64,000 bases of DNA from Neurospora intermedia (taxonomy: Eukaryota > Ascomycota > Sordariomycetes > Sordariales > Sordariaceae): assembly GCA_037102815.1 (NCBI GenBank), contig BTPP01000011.1, positions 558,001-622,000 on the forward strand, written 5' to 3'. The translations under genes were made by a program, and so were the position numbers. Under the pieces are notes generated by a model. That model had not been told where the DNA came from, ran no database searches, and saw only the letters and a program-made list of their open reading frames with translations. Positions 20,211 through 30,165 of the stretch are shown piece after piece. Numbering within the stretch: the stretch's first letter is position 1; each line of letters starts with the position of its first letter.

Positions 20211-21806
20211 GGTACCTGGCAAGTTTCTAACTCTGTTGTTCTTGCCATTCAGAACTCGAGATGTTGGTAGAACGAAGCGTGGCTGCCAGTCTCACGACGT
20301 GACCCTCTTCGTCTTTGATCAGACCAGATACGAGGCGGCAGAACCTCGTTGGTTCCAACATTTCGGAGGCGACTCCATATGAGAACGCAATGATATTGAA
20401 GGTGGAAAGAAAATGGAAAGAGCGGTTGTATTAATCCTCAACTAACCAGCTTCCAATCACCCGACGATTTTTACTCGATCATCCAAGTGTAAGCGCCCCA
20501 TGTGCACCCCTAACCCTGAATGCAACAAGGGGCGCGAACAAGTACCCGGCCTTGCTGTTGGCTCTGCGGCTCGTCTGGTTGGCAAGTTTCATCATCCGTC
20601 TCTTGGAAGCTTGCAATAGTTGGCGCCCCCAGGGACTAAGCAGCTTTTATCCACTTAAGAAGAATTGCCCGGTCCATAAGACGTGGGTGTCGGATGTGTG
20701 AAAAGAAGAACCAAAACCCCAAAGGCAGCGCTCCCGCGGGGTTAGGGTTGGCGTTGTCTAAGGCTGCCTATCGCTAACAGTTCGCTGCAGCTGGTCACTG
20801 CTGATTGCTACAGTGTATAGATCTGCAGCTGTCAGGGCGCAAACACCTGCAGGTTGATATCCGTGCGCATCTGCTTTCAGTTCACGATTCTCTCCCTTGC
20901 TGCTTCCGTTCCCGAAACAAGAAGCCGCTGACATTGGATGCGCCAACAACGAGTTCGAGCAACAGCGCACAACGTCCACCTTCCTCTCATTCTGATCTCC
21001 CACTTTGCTTTTTGTATCGACATATTTTCCCAGGGATGCCTGGCTCCGAGTAGAACGACCGGACAAAGCCCAAGTTTGGTGTAATATTTCCACCATACAT
21101 GGCCCGTGCGTCCAAGAAGCTGACTGCTGCTTTCATTCAGCACCTTTGCGAACGGTGTTTTTACATTCCTTCCACTCAGATTCGACTGCGCGCCAACCAT
21201 CTTTCCTCACTGCCTTCAATCATTCTGGAATTTAAATCTTTGGCGATGAGGGCTGGCTGAAGAACTCCTTGCAAATGTCCGTTCACGGTAGTAGCCGTCC
21301 TCAATGCCGATGTCGCTTCTCTGAAGGCACAGTCCGCTGACGGGCAGCCATGCCACGCCATCGTCATCTTCCCTGAGGTGCCTCGGTCATCAGTCAATGC
21401 ATTTAATCACATCCAGGCCATGCGAGGGACACCACTAGTACAGCCACGCCTTCCCTCGTCTTTCTGATCAGTTCAATCAAAGTGATGGCTTCTTCACGGC
21501 TTTGACCCTAACCCTTATCAACCTCCAGATTGTGATAACCGCCGCGGGAGGTCAAAGCCATCATCATGTCTCGAACAATGAGTGTTGATCTGGTCTACAT
21601 CTGCCGTCAACCCGCTAGGTTTCCGGCCATCATGAGCGAGATCTCAGATCGGAGGGGACGGGGGAGATGCGGCGGCTGAGCCTTGTCCTTGCATGCCAGC
21701 CACCCGGGTCACCGACCGTTGATTCACAACAAGCCAATTCAGGGAGCATGCCAGTCGCCAGCATGTAAACATTGCCAAGTCCGTCTACACTACATTATAC
21801 CGACCA
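20211..21806. other. Intergenic, no gene recognised
   Basis: This 1.6-kb divergent intergenic region lies upstream of the laccase gene. It contains several isolated telomere-like CCCTAACCC or GGGTTAGGG matches (about 20510, 20740 and 21506) but no array. The open frames are featureless. Confidence 0.45.
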
Positions 21807-21814
21807 GTATATAC
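21807..21814 (+). promoter_or_regulatory. TATA-like box of the laccase gene
   Basis: GTATATAC, about 212 nt upstream of the laccase ATG. The leader contains a short (TTG)n tract at 21901-21916. Confidence 0.4.
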
Positions 21815-22025
21815 AAATGATCGTGTCCGACTCCGTCCCGTCACGCTTTTCTCTGTTCCCAGGACCTTTTGGCTTTTGCAGCGTCCTCGTCGGTTGGGTG
21901 TTGTTGTTGTTGTTGTGTGTTCTACTAACCATCTAGGAACCCCCTTTTTCACACTCGTTGATTCCCTTCCACATCACCAACTGTTCATTCGTTGTGTCAT
22001 CCCAACATCTTATTGTAATATCAGT

Positions 22026-24226
22026 ATGCGTTTTCTTCCACTTCTAGGCGGCTTGGTGCCCCTTCTCGGCCTCGTTGATGCCGCTCCAAGCTGCAATCAT
22101 GAGTGCAACCGCGCTTGTTGGACATCCCGGTTCAACGTCAACACGGACTACGAGAACGAATGGCCTGTCACTGGGGTTACACGGAAGGTAAGATTCCCCA
22201 AACTATTTACCAGGTCGACAAAGGTCCCCACGTGCTCACACGAGATACCACAGTACGACTTTGAAATCACCGAAGTGGATGAATGGGTTGGCCCAGATGG
22301 TCACATCAAGAAAGGAGCCATGCTCATCAGTGGTGAGATATAGCGTTTGTCCGCTGCTCAACTACCTGCTAACATGCAACCCAATAGGCGGCTACCCAGG
22401 GCCACTGATCAAGGCCGACTGGGGCGACAGGATCGAGGTCACAGTCACAAACAGGCTCAAGACGAACGGGTCAGTTCCATCCTTCCAACTGCAGTAGGAG
22501 CCATTGACACTGACAATTCTTTCAGTACTTCCATGCACTGGCATGGTTTTCACCAACTGAACAGCAACAACCAAGATGGCGTGGCCGGCGTGACGGAGTG
22601 TCCCATCGTTCCTGGTGCCAGCAAAGTCTATTCGTTCCTGGCAACTCAGCATGGAACTTCTTGGTTCGTCCGTCCACAATGTGCCGCTGGAGCAAAGACA
22701 TCGACATATCCGCTAATCCGTGATTTGTTCCAGGTACCACTCGCACATCTCCTCGCAATATGCCAACGGCATCGTTGGCCCAATCCAGATCAACGGCCCT
22801 TCCTCCTACCCGTACGATACCGACCTCGGCGTCTTCCCCATCAGCGACTGGTACTATGACTCCGCCGAGCACATCGTTGATCGGATGATGAACCCCAACG
22901 ATCCCTTTCTCAAGGGTGTCCCTGGCTCTCCTCCGCCGAGCAACAACATCCTCTTCAACGGGATGAACATCGCGCCCAACGGCACTGGAGGAGGCGAATA
23001 TGCGAGATTGAAGTTCACAAAGAATAAGCGCCATCGTCTCCGGCTAGTCAACACCTCTGCCGATAACACCTTTGTTGTTTCCATTGTCGGCCACAACATG
23101 ACAGTCATTGAGACGGACTTTGTTTCTGTAGAGCCGTACCCGGTCCACCAGCTTTACCTTACCGTTGGCCAGCGCTACGATGTCGTTATCAAGGCCGACC
23201 AAGAGGTGGATAACTACTGGATCAACGCAACGCTGTCTTCGACTCCCCTATGCGGCGTATCGCTCAACCCTTATCCGGCAGCCATAGTCTCGTATGAAGG
23301 CGCCGATGAGTCCAGGCTTCCCACTGATCGCGGTCTACCTGCAATCGATCAGTTCTGTGAAGATGAGGTCTTTTCCAAGCCCCTGACATCGAGGACAGCG
23401 CCAAAGGTAGACTTCACCGACACCAAGGTGGATACTCTATCCGTCACACTGGACGTGAAGGAGGTGAACAAGGGTATTTCCAAGGTGCTTTGGTCGGTTG
23501 ATGGCTCGGCCATTGATGTCCAATGGGACAAGCCGACGTTGGAGTATGTCGTCGAGGGCAACTTGTCGTTTCCGAGACAAGCAAACATTATCCAGCTGCC
23601 TGAAGCTGTCAAGGTCCGTTATTTTCCCTTCATGTCCTTTGCATTGACGACCAGAAAAACTAACGTGTGAAACAGTGGTCCTTCTGGGTAATCCAAAACA
23701 ACTCTCCCTCGCCGCATCCCATGCATCTCCACGTGAGTTTCATCCTCGCTCTCCTCCTCCCTTATTTCCCCCCCACTTCCCCTCCTCCCTTTCTCTTATG
23801 TCTTCCCCATACATAGACTAACAATCCCCACAGGGCCACGACTTCCTCATCCTCGGCCGCTCCCGCTTCCCCAGCAACCCCCTCATCGACCCAGGCAAAC
23901 CCATCCTCTTCGACCCCTTAGTCGACGGTCCCCATCTCAAATTCGACAACCCCACGCGGCGTGACACCACGGTCGTTCCGTCCTTTGGATGGCTCGTCAT
24001 TGCCTTTGAGGCCGGTCGTAACCCTGGTTCGTGGGTGTTCCATTGCCATATCCCGTGGCATATGAGCCAAGGACTCAGCGTCCAGTTTTTGGAGAGGGCT
24101 GATCTGATTAATGATGGGGTGATACCGAATTTGATGCCGGATTTGCAGGAGAGGTGTGATGCGTGGAGGAGGTACGCGGATAATGATCCGGAGTTTAGGA
24201 TGAAGAAGGTTGATTCGGGGATTTGA
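22026..24226 (+). CDS. Ascomycete laccase, secreted multicopper oxidase
   Basis: Seven exons: 22026-22187, 22254-22332, 22388-22469, 22526-22663, 22734-23613, 23676-23732 and 23834-24226, giving 596 aa. Residues 1-20 are a signal peptide (MRFLPLLGG...DAAPS). All four copper-binding motifs are complete: HWHG at 112-115, HSH at 156-158, HPMHLHG at 461-467 and HCHIPWHM at 536-543, with T1 Cys537. The residue ten positions after the T1 Cys is Leu547, the axial position. The protein ends exactly in DSGI, the C-terminal plug sequence of ascomycete laccases that enters the trinuclear centre channel. It should oxidise phenolic substrates with reduction of oxygen to water outside the cell. Two donors (GTCAGT, GTTCGT) are non-consensus but are forced by the conserved motifs on either side. 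Confidence 0.93.
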
Positions 24227-24255
24227 ACTCATTTGAGTTGAGTGGGACAGAAGGA

Positions 24256-24322
24256 GGGGGGGGGGGGGGAGAGGTGGTGGTGGAGGTGGTGGAGGTGGAG
24301 GTGGAGGTGGAGGTGGTGATGC
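24256..24322. repeat. G14 run and GGT/GGA microsatellite
   Basis: About 14 consecutive G residues are followed by roughly 50 nt of GGT/GGA triplets in the laccase 3' flank. Confidence 0.85.
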
Positions 24323-25094
24323 CTAGCGTGTGGGAGGGAAGGAGATGGGGGGTGACTTGAGGGGGGTCTCGTTCTTGTGTATTCTCTTCATATTTTTGTT
24401 GGATAGTTGATAGGTTGAAGTTGTGATGTGAACGTAGTATAAACACGTCTTTGAAAGGCATGGTGAAGCAGATGAAGGCATGCATAGTCAACAGGCAGGT
24501 GAAAGAGTGAATGTGTTGAACCATACTGCAAGGGAGTGATCATAGTGAGCGATATGGTGGTGGTGAAAGTCTTGATAGATTGAGAAAGGAAGGAAGGGTG
24601 AAGAAGGAGGATGAAATCCGACCTATATATAGGGTAGCAATGTGTGGATCATATTCACTGATGCCGAGAGAATGCTGAGAACTGGTGATGGCTTCAACAG
24701 AATGAAGGACATGTGGCGTTAAAGCAGCGGAATGCTCCCAAATAGAGTCGGATCTTCCTCACCAGCTTCCTGTCCTTCCTCAGTCCTAAGCAATCCATGC
24801 CGCAGGTATTCCCTCTAGCACAACGTCTGGCTCTGAGGCTCTTCCGGGTGACGATTGAACCCCCTCCCAATTCGGCACCACCATGTCGTCCCACTCATCA
24901 TCGAAGTGATTAGATCTCCAACAGAACCGAATCCTGGTGCAATCCCTTTATGACGGGCCAACCAAAGAGTAACCCTCCCCGCACCCTATACTTTCCTACT
25001 GGCACCCTCCCCCACCCAAATGTCGGCTGTCATATAAAGTATGGGGTTTTTGGCTGTAAATTTCCATACCGTAGCGGGAAATCCCCTAAGACAT
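24323..25094. other. Intergenic, no gene recognised
   Basis: Last normal-composition DNA before the inverted-repeat element and the RIP-mutated block. A TATATATA box near 24622 has no convincing gene attached. Confidence 0.45.
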
Positions 25095-25112
25095 CTAGCA
25101 TAGTAGGCTTAC

Positions 25113-25157
25113 CTAGGCTAGGTGATTCAACTAGGCTAGTTGAATCACCTAGCCTAG
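25113..25157. repeat. Perfect 22-bp palindrome with 1-nt centre
   Basis: The left arm 25113-25134 and right arm 25136-25157 are exact reverse complements around a single G. The arms consist of CTAGGCTAGG and GTGATTCAACTAG. It could extrude as a cruciform or fold as a hairpin in RNA, and lies within the left arm of the inverted-repeat element. Confidence 0.9.
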
Positions 25158-25228
25158 TTGCTCATTGGAGGGCTCTGATTGGTCAATCTGGGTGCCCCCT
25201 ATAACGATGTGCTGTATTGGACTTAGAG

Positions 25229-25240
25229 TTTTTTTTTTTT

Positions 25241-25277
<37 letters not shown>
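25229..25277. repeat. T12-GAG-T34 homopolymer tract
   Basis: Two T runs separated by GAG. It may be the poly(A) tail of a minus-strand retroposed sequence inside the inverted-repeat element. Confidence 0.85.
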
Positions 25278-25360
25278 CGGCTGGGCTGCTCTTTCCTAGG
25301 TAAACACCAAAGTCCAATCCTTATATAAGCCAAAGCAACAAACCTTCTTATCAATTCATT

Positions 25361-25440
25361 GGGCTAGTGGCTTAATGGTTCTTATTGTAGCTTTCTTTCT
25401 TGCTATCACCAGTTCGATCCCGCTAGTGGTCATCTTTTTT
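25361..25440 (+). ncRNA. tRNA-like Pol III unit inside the inverted-repeat element
   Basis: The unit has an A-box TGGCTTAATGG (25368-25378), a B-box AGTTCGATCC (25411-25420) at normal tRNA spacing, a TAGC...GCTA anticodon-stem-like hairpin between them, and a T6 terminator at 25435-25440. The outer ends carry an 8-bp direct repeat, GCTAGTGG, rather than a complementary acceptor stem, so it is not a functional tRNA. It resembles the tRNA-derived head of a SINE. Confidence 0.4.
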
Positions 25441-25705
25441 CGCGCGAAAAGTTTCGCGCGAAAGTGTGAATGCCCTCATCCAAATTTCGGACTTCGAAGT
25501 CGAAGTTACCTAAAGACCACTAAAAAGACTACCAAGACCACTAAGAAAACTACTACCAAAGACCCTTATAGTAACCTTTTAGAAGGTTGTTATAGGGGTC
25601 TTCACCTTTTGCTATTTTGCACCCAAATCTGACCAATCAGAGCCCTCCATTTTCAATTAGGCTAGGTGACTTGCCTAGGCTAGGCCTACTATCTTGCCTA
25701 GATTC

Positions 25706-26186
25706 CAGACCTAGCATAGGACCCCCCCCCCCCTAGGCTAGACACGCTCCCTATACTCCCGCTGCGGTACTTTCGATGGTGGGTAATATTTGTAGCCGGG
25801 TTACCCACTGCACCTACAAATACGCCCCGCAGTCTAGGTAGATACTAACCTCCAATAGTTTAGAAAGTTTATTAAATAAGTTAGTTAAAAATATTCTAAT
25901 AGTTTCCTTTTTTTCTCGCCTCCTCTCGTTACCGGGCCTCCCTACCGTACTTTCTATTGGGAAACCCTCCCCGCACCCACCCTATTCCTAGACGTACCTT
26001 CTAAATCTAGATGATAGTTGTTATATAATACTAGTCGTTTTTACTGGTAATTTCGAGTTTCCTGATGTCAGAAACATACTAGCTAAAATCGCAAGTCTAT
26101 AAGACTGCTATACCCTTCCATACCTTTTCGAAACACGCAATCTAGTAATACTCTCGTAGTATTGAGTAGTCTTATTTATTATTAAT
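25706..26186. other. Start of RIP-mutated AT-rich block
   Basis: Composition changes here over about 150 bp. CpA and TpG become rare and TpA common, while CpG islands of mutation-resistant sequence remain. No gene is recognised before the MULE C-terminus. Confidence 0.6.
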
Positions 26187-26344
26187 CTAAATATTGATAT
26201 TTGACAGCTCTGACAGCTTAGACGAAGCGGGTAATAATATCTCAATCGCATTCTCCTCTCTTACCCCCTCCTCTCTTACTCTTTACTCTCTTACCCTCGC
26301 CTCCTAATATTTACCTAACTCTTCATCCTTGTCATCCTTATTAT
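26187..26344 (-). pseudogene. MULE transposase, C-terminal segment
   Basis: Minus-strand frame ending at TAG 26189-26187. It reads KDDKDEELGKY near the break and ends LPASSKLSELSNINI, with stops only where CAA or CAG would have been RIP-mutated. It is in phase with the sequence at 28641 once the gag-only LTR element and one ATTAT copy are ignored. See the other two MULE segments. Confidence 0.55.
26340..26344. repeat. Target-site duplication ATTAT (left)
   Basis: ATTAT directly before the 5' LTR at 26345; its partner lies at 28641-28645. Confidence 0.75.
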
Positions 26345-26671
26345 TGTTACGGGGCTGACGCCTAGAGGTAATGCTTAGTTTAATTGGGTGTAAGCTAGGC
26401 GCGCCTTTTGATTGGGTGTATTGGTCGGTCGGCTGTCGGTAGCCGTCTTGGTACTAGATGCACTACGTGCTATTGGGTATATCCCTCGGGTGCAACGCTC
26501 GGGCCACATTTCTAATCTTGGCATTTCTAGTACCTTCGATGCCTATTGTATTTCGTATATTTAGCTAGAAGCTCTGTACCTTACTGGTACAAACCTCCCT
26601 CTTCCTCTTTGTCGATTATTTTAAGCTCTTTATAAGGCCTACCTACGTATAAATTTCGTAGATCCCTTATA
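26345..26671 (+). repeat. 5' LTR of the gag-only element
   Basis: 327 bp, starting TGTTACGGGG, colinear with 28314-28640. Most differences from the 3' copy are C/T or G/A, as RIP predicts. Confidence 0.85.
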
Positions 26672-26899
26672 TTATAATCGACCCTCTTCTCAATTACCCT
26701 CTAGCTCCTTCAAGCGGTCTCTAATATACTCGCCGCCGTCCCAATTACCGAACCTCCAACTGCCGAAGAGTTCTCCAACCGCCAACTTTTTTTTACCGTA
26801 CTACTATAGTTTCGATTCCCTAGGTTTAGAATGTTTTAGAACGTTAGTAGTAATTCGCTACAACTATTTAAATCCTTATTAACCAACTAACTACTCTAA

Positions 26900-27750
26900 A
26901 AGCTTCTAGTTTATTCGGAGAGAGTTCTAATATTAAATCCGTCCTCTTATACCTTAATAAGTATACGGGCGATAAAAAGGAATTAAATTCGTAGATTTAT
27001 ACGGCCGAGGTTAAGTTTTATATTAACGGCCGTACTATTAGTAATTTAGAGGCCTAATTCTATTATTTTTATTCTAGCCTTTTATTAGTTGTTCGCCGGA
27101 CCCTATTTTCCTTTACGTAGATTTTAATTAATTAGACACCGGCCGGGCTTCTCGAAAAGCTTTGAGTTAATTACGGAGAAGTTAACTAAAATAAGAAGGC
27201 GGGCTTCGAACTTTTTGCTTTATAGTAGAAGTTTCGAGAATTTATATCTTACTTCCTTATTTACTTTAAAAAAGTTTTATACCGAATTAAAGCTAATACG
27301 TAGCTAGACTAGGCTATTATTAATTCGTTAATATCTTTTTTGAACGACGAGTAGTTCGGGCGCCTCCGTAAACGGTTAGAAGCTTTAGATAACTACCCGG
27401 AGCTTTATAGCTTCCTTCGGCGTTTAAACGGTAATAATTTTCTTAGGGGGAGTAGTACGGGGTATTCTAGTACTACCGCCTATATCGATAAGGGGGAACC
27501 GATAGATATTACTACTACCCAAACGGTAGAGAGCTTTAGTAACTATAGTAATAGTCCAACGGATACCTAACGGAAGAGGTAGAAGAAGAAGGGTGCCTAT
27601 ATAATTTGTAACTCACCCGCCTACTAGGCTAAGGATTATTCGAATAAATAGAAGGTCTAAATCCGGTATATTCGAATGTCCGAACCGGAAGGGGGCCTGG
27701 AGGAAGATAACGAAATTAATAATAACGGCGATGAGTACTAAGGTATAGAT
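26900..27750 (+). pseudogene. RIP-degraded Gag with CCHC zinc knuckle
   Basis: A plus-strand frame interrupted only by TAG/TAA in place of expected CAG, CAA or TGG codons. It contains YTGDKKELNS near 26960 and a Leu-rich capsid-like part. Near 27600 it reads YIICNSPAY*AKDY, which is C-x2-C-x4-H-x4-C with two Cys to Tyr and one His to Tyr change and one Trp to stop change. Each is a single C-to-T or G-to-A change. This is the nucleocapsid zinc knuckle of an LTR-retrotransposon Gag. Confidence 0.65.
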
Positions 27751-28313
27751 ATTAGCCTAATAAAACCCGAAGGGCGTTGGGGCTCCTAATTAGAGTTATA
27801 GCCGGGCTCTAGAGATTCCCAGCCCGGGAAAGGCCGTACGTACCTTACTTATACGTTGGTAGTAGCGAGTCTTATTAAAAGTATATATACTAAGTACCGT
27901 TATAGCCGTTAGGTATTAGAAATAACAAGGTTATTAGAAATAATAGCGTATAAGTCCTATAATAAGGTCGGTAAGGCGGTAGTTTTTATAGTTAGATAGA
28001 ATTGAGCATTATAGGGTATTTCAAAGCTCTCGGAACTCGGGGTGCCTAGTACGGTAGCTACCGTTGTAGTTCGGGGGTGTGGCCGGTACTAATATATATA
28101 TAAATAATAGGTGTTGAGGTAATAAATAGGACTTTCCTAGGGAGATATATTCGAATATTGGCCGTTAATTATTTATTTGATCGTTTTCTATTATAAAAAC
28201 CTAGGTAGTAAGGCGTTGGGAGTGTTCGAAAGTATTGGGGGTACTAGAACGCTTGGATTCTTTCTTATATATATCATTTCTAGCTATTTTTCGAAGGGAG
28301 AGGTAGGAAGTAA

Positions 28314-28640
28314 TATCACGGGGCTAACGCCCAGAGGTAATACCTAATTTAACTAGGTGTAAGCTAGGCGCGCCTTCTAATTGGGTGTATTAGTCGGTCG
28401 GCTATCGGTAGCCGTCTTAGCACCAGATACATTGCGTACTATTAGGTACATCCCTCGGGTACAACGCTCGGGCCACATTTCTAGTCTTAATATTTCTGGC
28501 ACCTTCGATACCTACCGTATTTCGTGTATTTAGCTGGAAGCTCTGTGCCTTACTGGCACAGACCTCCCTCTTCCTCTTTGTCGATTATTTCAAGCTCTTT
28601 ACAAGGCCTACCTGCGTGCAAACCTCGTAGATCCCTTACA
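28314..28640 (+). repeat. 3' LTR of the gag-only element
   Basis: 327 bp ending TTACA, followed by ATTAT. Its outer part (for example CTGTGCCTTACTGGCACAG) retains TpG and CpA that are lost in the 5' copy. Confidence 0.85.
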
Positions 28641-28645
28641 ATTAT
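28641..28645. repeat. Target-site duplication ATTAT (right)
   Basis: Partner of 26340-26344. Confidence 0.75.
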
Positions 28646-29874
28646 CAACTACCTTAATACAGCTACGGACTTTGCTCGGGGCGTAGGTACGAATATAGAT
28701 ATTATTAGCATCTATCTCTTTAATACTAGGACCTAGTTCGTATTAGGAATAATTACGCTACACTAAAGTTCGAATAGGTATAATATTCTTAGACTTACTA
28801 CGGGGAGCCGTAGCTATAGCCTTCCCTTTACCTCTTATATTCTAAGTTACTTAAATTAATAATATACCCGGTAGAACCGCCTTATTACCAAATAGACTAC
28901 TCTATTTAGGGGGGCGGCCTTTAAGTATTACCTTAGCTATTAATTAAAATTGTAGATATTTATCTACTGTATCCTATAGTATAAATTAATATAAGGAGGT
29001 AACGGCTATTAGATAAAGGAGTCTAGACTTATATATTACTAACGAAGGTGCTAAAACGGGTGAATATCCTCCCTATCTATTAGAATAGCGCCCTCTTTAT
29101 CCTCGTTAAATACTCTCTCTATCTTATAAACATATAGGAGGCTAAATTAAATACGGAAGCCGTCTGAGTAAAGTCCTAAAAATATAGTAAATAATTATCT
29201 AGTAGTAGGGAGGCTGGCTTTTAACTTTTAATACTATCTCTCTAACAAATCTAACCCCTAAGCAATTAATTCTAGTAGAATCGTACCTATCCACTTATTA
29301 CCAACCTATCTAACCCGTATACGCGAAGTAGAAGTACCAAACTTCTCTTTAAAGTATATATAATAGTTAAGTATATAGGAATTATAGGCGTCGTAGAGAT
29401 TAATAAGACCGCCGCGGGCAGAGAGCTTATACGACTTCAATAAGCCGTTATTAGATTCGTTTAGCGATATAGTACGCTAGCTATAATTAAAATAATTCCT
29501 CGTATAGTAGCCTACCTACTCAATCTTATAGGGTATAAGGTTTAGTCTAATCTATTTAATAATAGCTTCCTAAGCCTCTTCGAATTAATAATAGAGGAGA
29601 GACTAAATAATTTTAAAGTCTAGTATAGAAGCAGTGTAAATTATATACTACTATAGATAAAAGAGCCCTAATTTAGTATTAGTAACCTTCTAGGGTAATA
29701 GACCTAAGCTAATTTATATTCGTTTAACTATCCTAACCTTCTAGTATAAGTAGTATAATTGTTTAAAGTTATTTCTCTCTTACTAACTAATAGCCTCTTA
29801 ATATAATTATTAAGTAACTGCCTCGCTACTAGAAAACTGTAACGACAACGAACTAGAACTCTCATTACTAGAAT

Positions 29875-29879
29875 CCTCC
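29875..29879. repeat. Target-site duplication CCTCC (left)
   Basis: CCTCC directly before the LTR at 29880; its partner is at 52870-52874. Confidence 0.75.
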
Positions 29880-30137
29880 TGTAAGGGGTGTAGCACAGTT
29901 GGCACAGATGCTGGCCTTAATTAATCGATAAGGTTCTACGAAGAAGAAAAGAGGGTAAAAGAGCGCCCTCTGGGCGGGTATAGCTAGCTATCCTTTTTAA
30001 AGGACGTACGCGCGTACAGGCTATTGTAGTGCCGCAGTAGTAAGCAACCTAATTAATTATATTAGTTGCCGGCTAGTTGAGATTCGGATTAGCGAAATTA
30101 CTAATTACTCTAATTATAGGTAGTAAGCCCTATAATA
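29880..30137 (-). repeat. Left (3') LTR of element A
   Basis: 258 bp. The outer (left) half retains TpG and CpA, as in GTAGCACAGTTGGCACAG; the inner half is RIP-mutated and ends in TATAATA where the partner has TATAACA. Confidence 0.85.
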
Positions 30138-30165
30138 TTAGCCCCCTCCTCCCCTCTAATTAAAA
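30138..30165 (-). other. Polypurine tract of element A
   Basis: On the minus strand AGAGGGGAGGAGGGGG ends a few bases before the LTR, where the plus-strand primer of an LTR element belongs. It fixes the orientation of element A. Confidence 0.6.

Larger units (their letters stand above)
25098..25705. mobile_element. Short inverted-repeat (MITE/SINE-like) element
   Basis: The ends are inverted repeats. A 20-bp perfect match, TGGAGGGCTCTGATTGGTCA, occurs at 25166-25185 and inverted at 25630-25649. It is flanked on both sides by CCTAGCCTA/TAGGCTAGG-rich arms, so each arm totals about 70-90 bp. Inside are a T-rich tract, a tRNA-like Pol III unit, two copies of the palindrome TTTCGCGCGAAA near 25440-25465, and a degenerate ACCACTAA/ACTACC repeat. 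No transposase is encoded, so it would be non-autonomous. Unlike the DNA that follows, it retains CpA and TpG, so RIP has hardly touched it. Confidence 0.55.
26345..28640 (+). mobile_element. Gag-only LTR retrotransposon (TR-GAG-like), RIP-mutated
   Basis: Two direct LTRs of 327 bp (26345-26671 and 28314-28640) begin TG and end CA where unmutated, and are flanked by the 5-bp duplication ATTAT. The internal part is only 1.64 kb. A purine-rich tract (AAGGGAGAGGTAGGAAG) lies just before the 3' LTR, so the element reads on the plus strand. Only a Gag-type frame is visible, with no room for reverse transcriptase and integrase. It is either a non-autonomous gag-only element mobilised by others or an internally deleted copy. 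Confidence 0.8.
28641..29879 (-). pseudogene. MULE transposase, central and C-terminal part
   Basis: Minus-strand frame continuing from 52870. It starts DSSNESSSSLSLQFSSSE, then has the MULE/FAR1-type segment SLNESNNGLLKSYKLSARG followed by LINLYDAY (near 29390-29480), comparable to the 'N.S...LK..L..S.G.L' block after the catalytic core. Towards 28700 lies a basic KGKAIATAPRSKSK segment. Stops coincide with RIP-prone codons. It is broken on both sides by LTR elements. Confidence 0.6.

Noticed and set aside
20510-21515. Telomere-like CCCTAACCC / GGGTTAGGG matches
   Set aside because: Single isolated copies, no tandem array; not evidence of a telomere or interstitial telomeric repeat.
22347-22859. 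170-codon frame overlapping the laccase start
   Set aside because: Out of frame with the copper-binding motifs and crosses laccase introns; a shadow frame.
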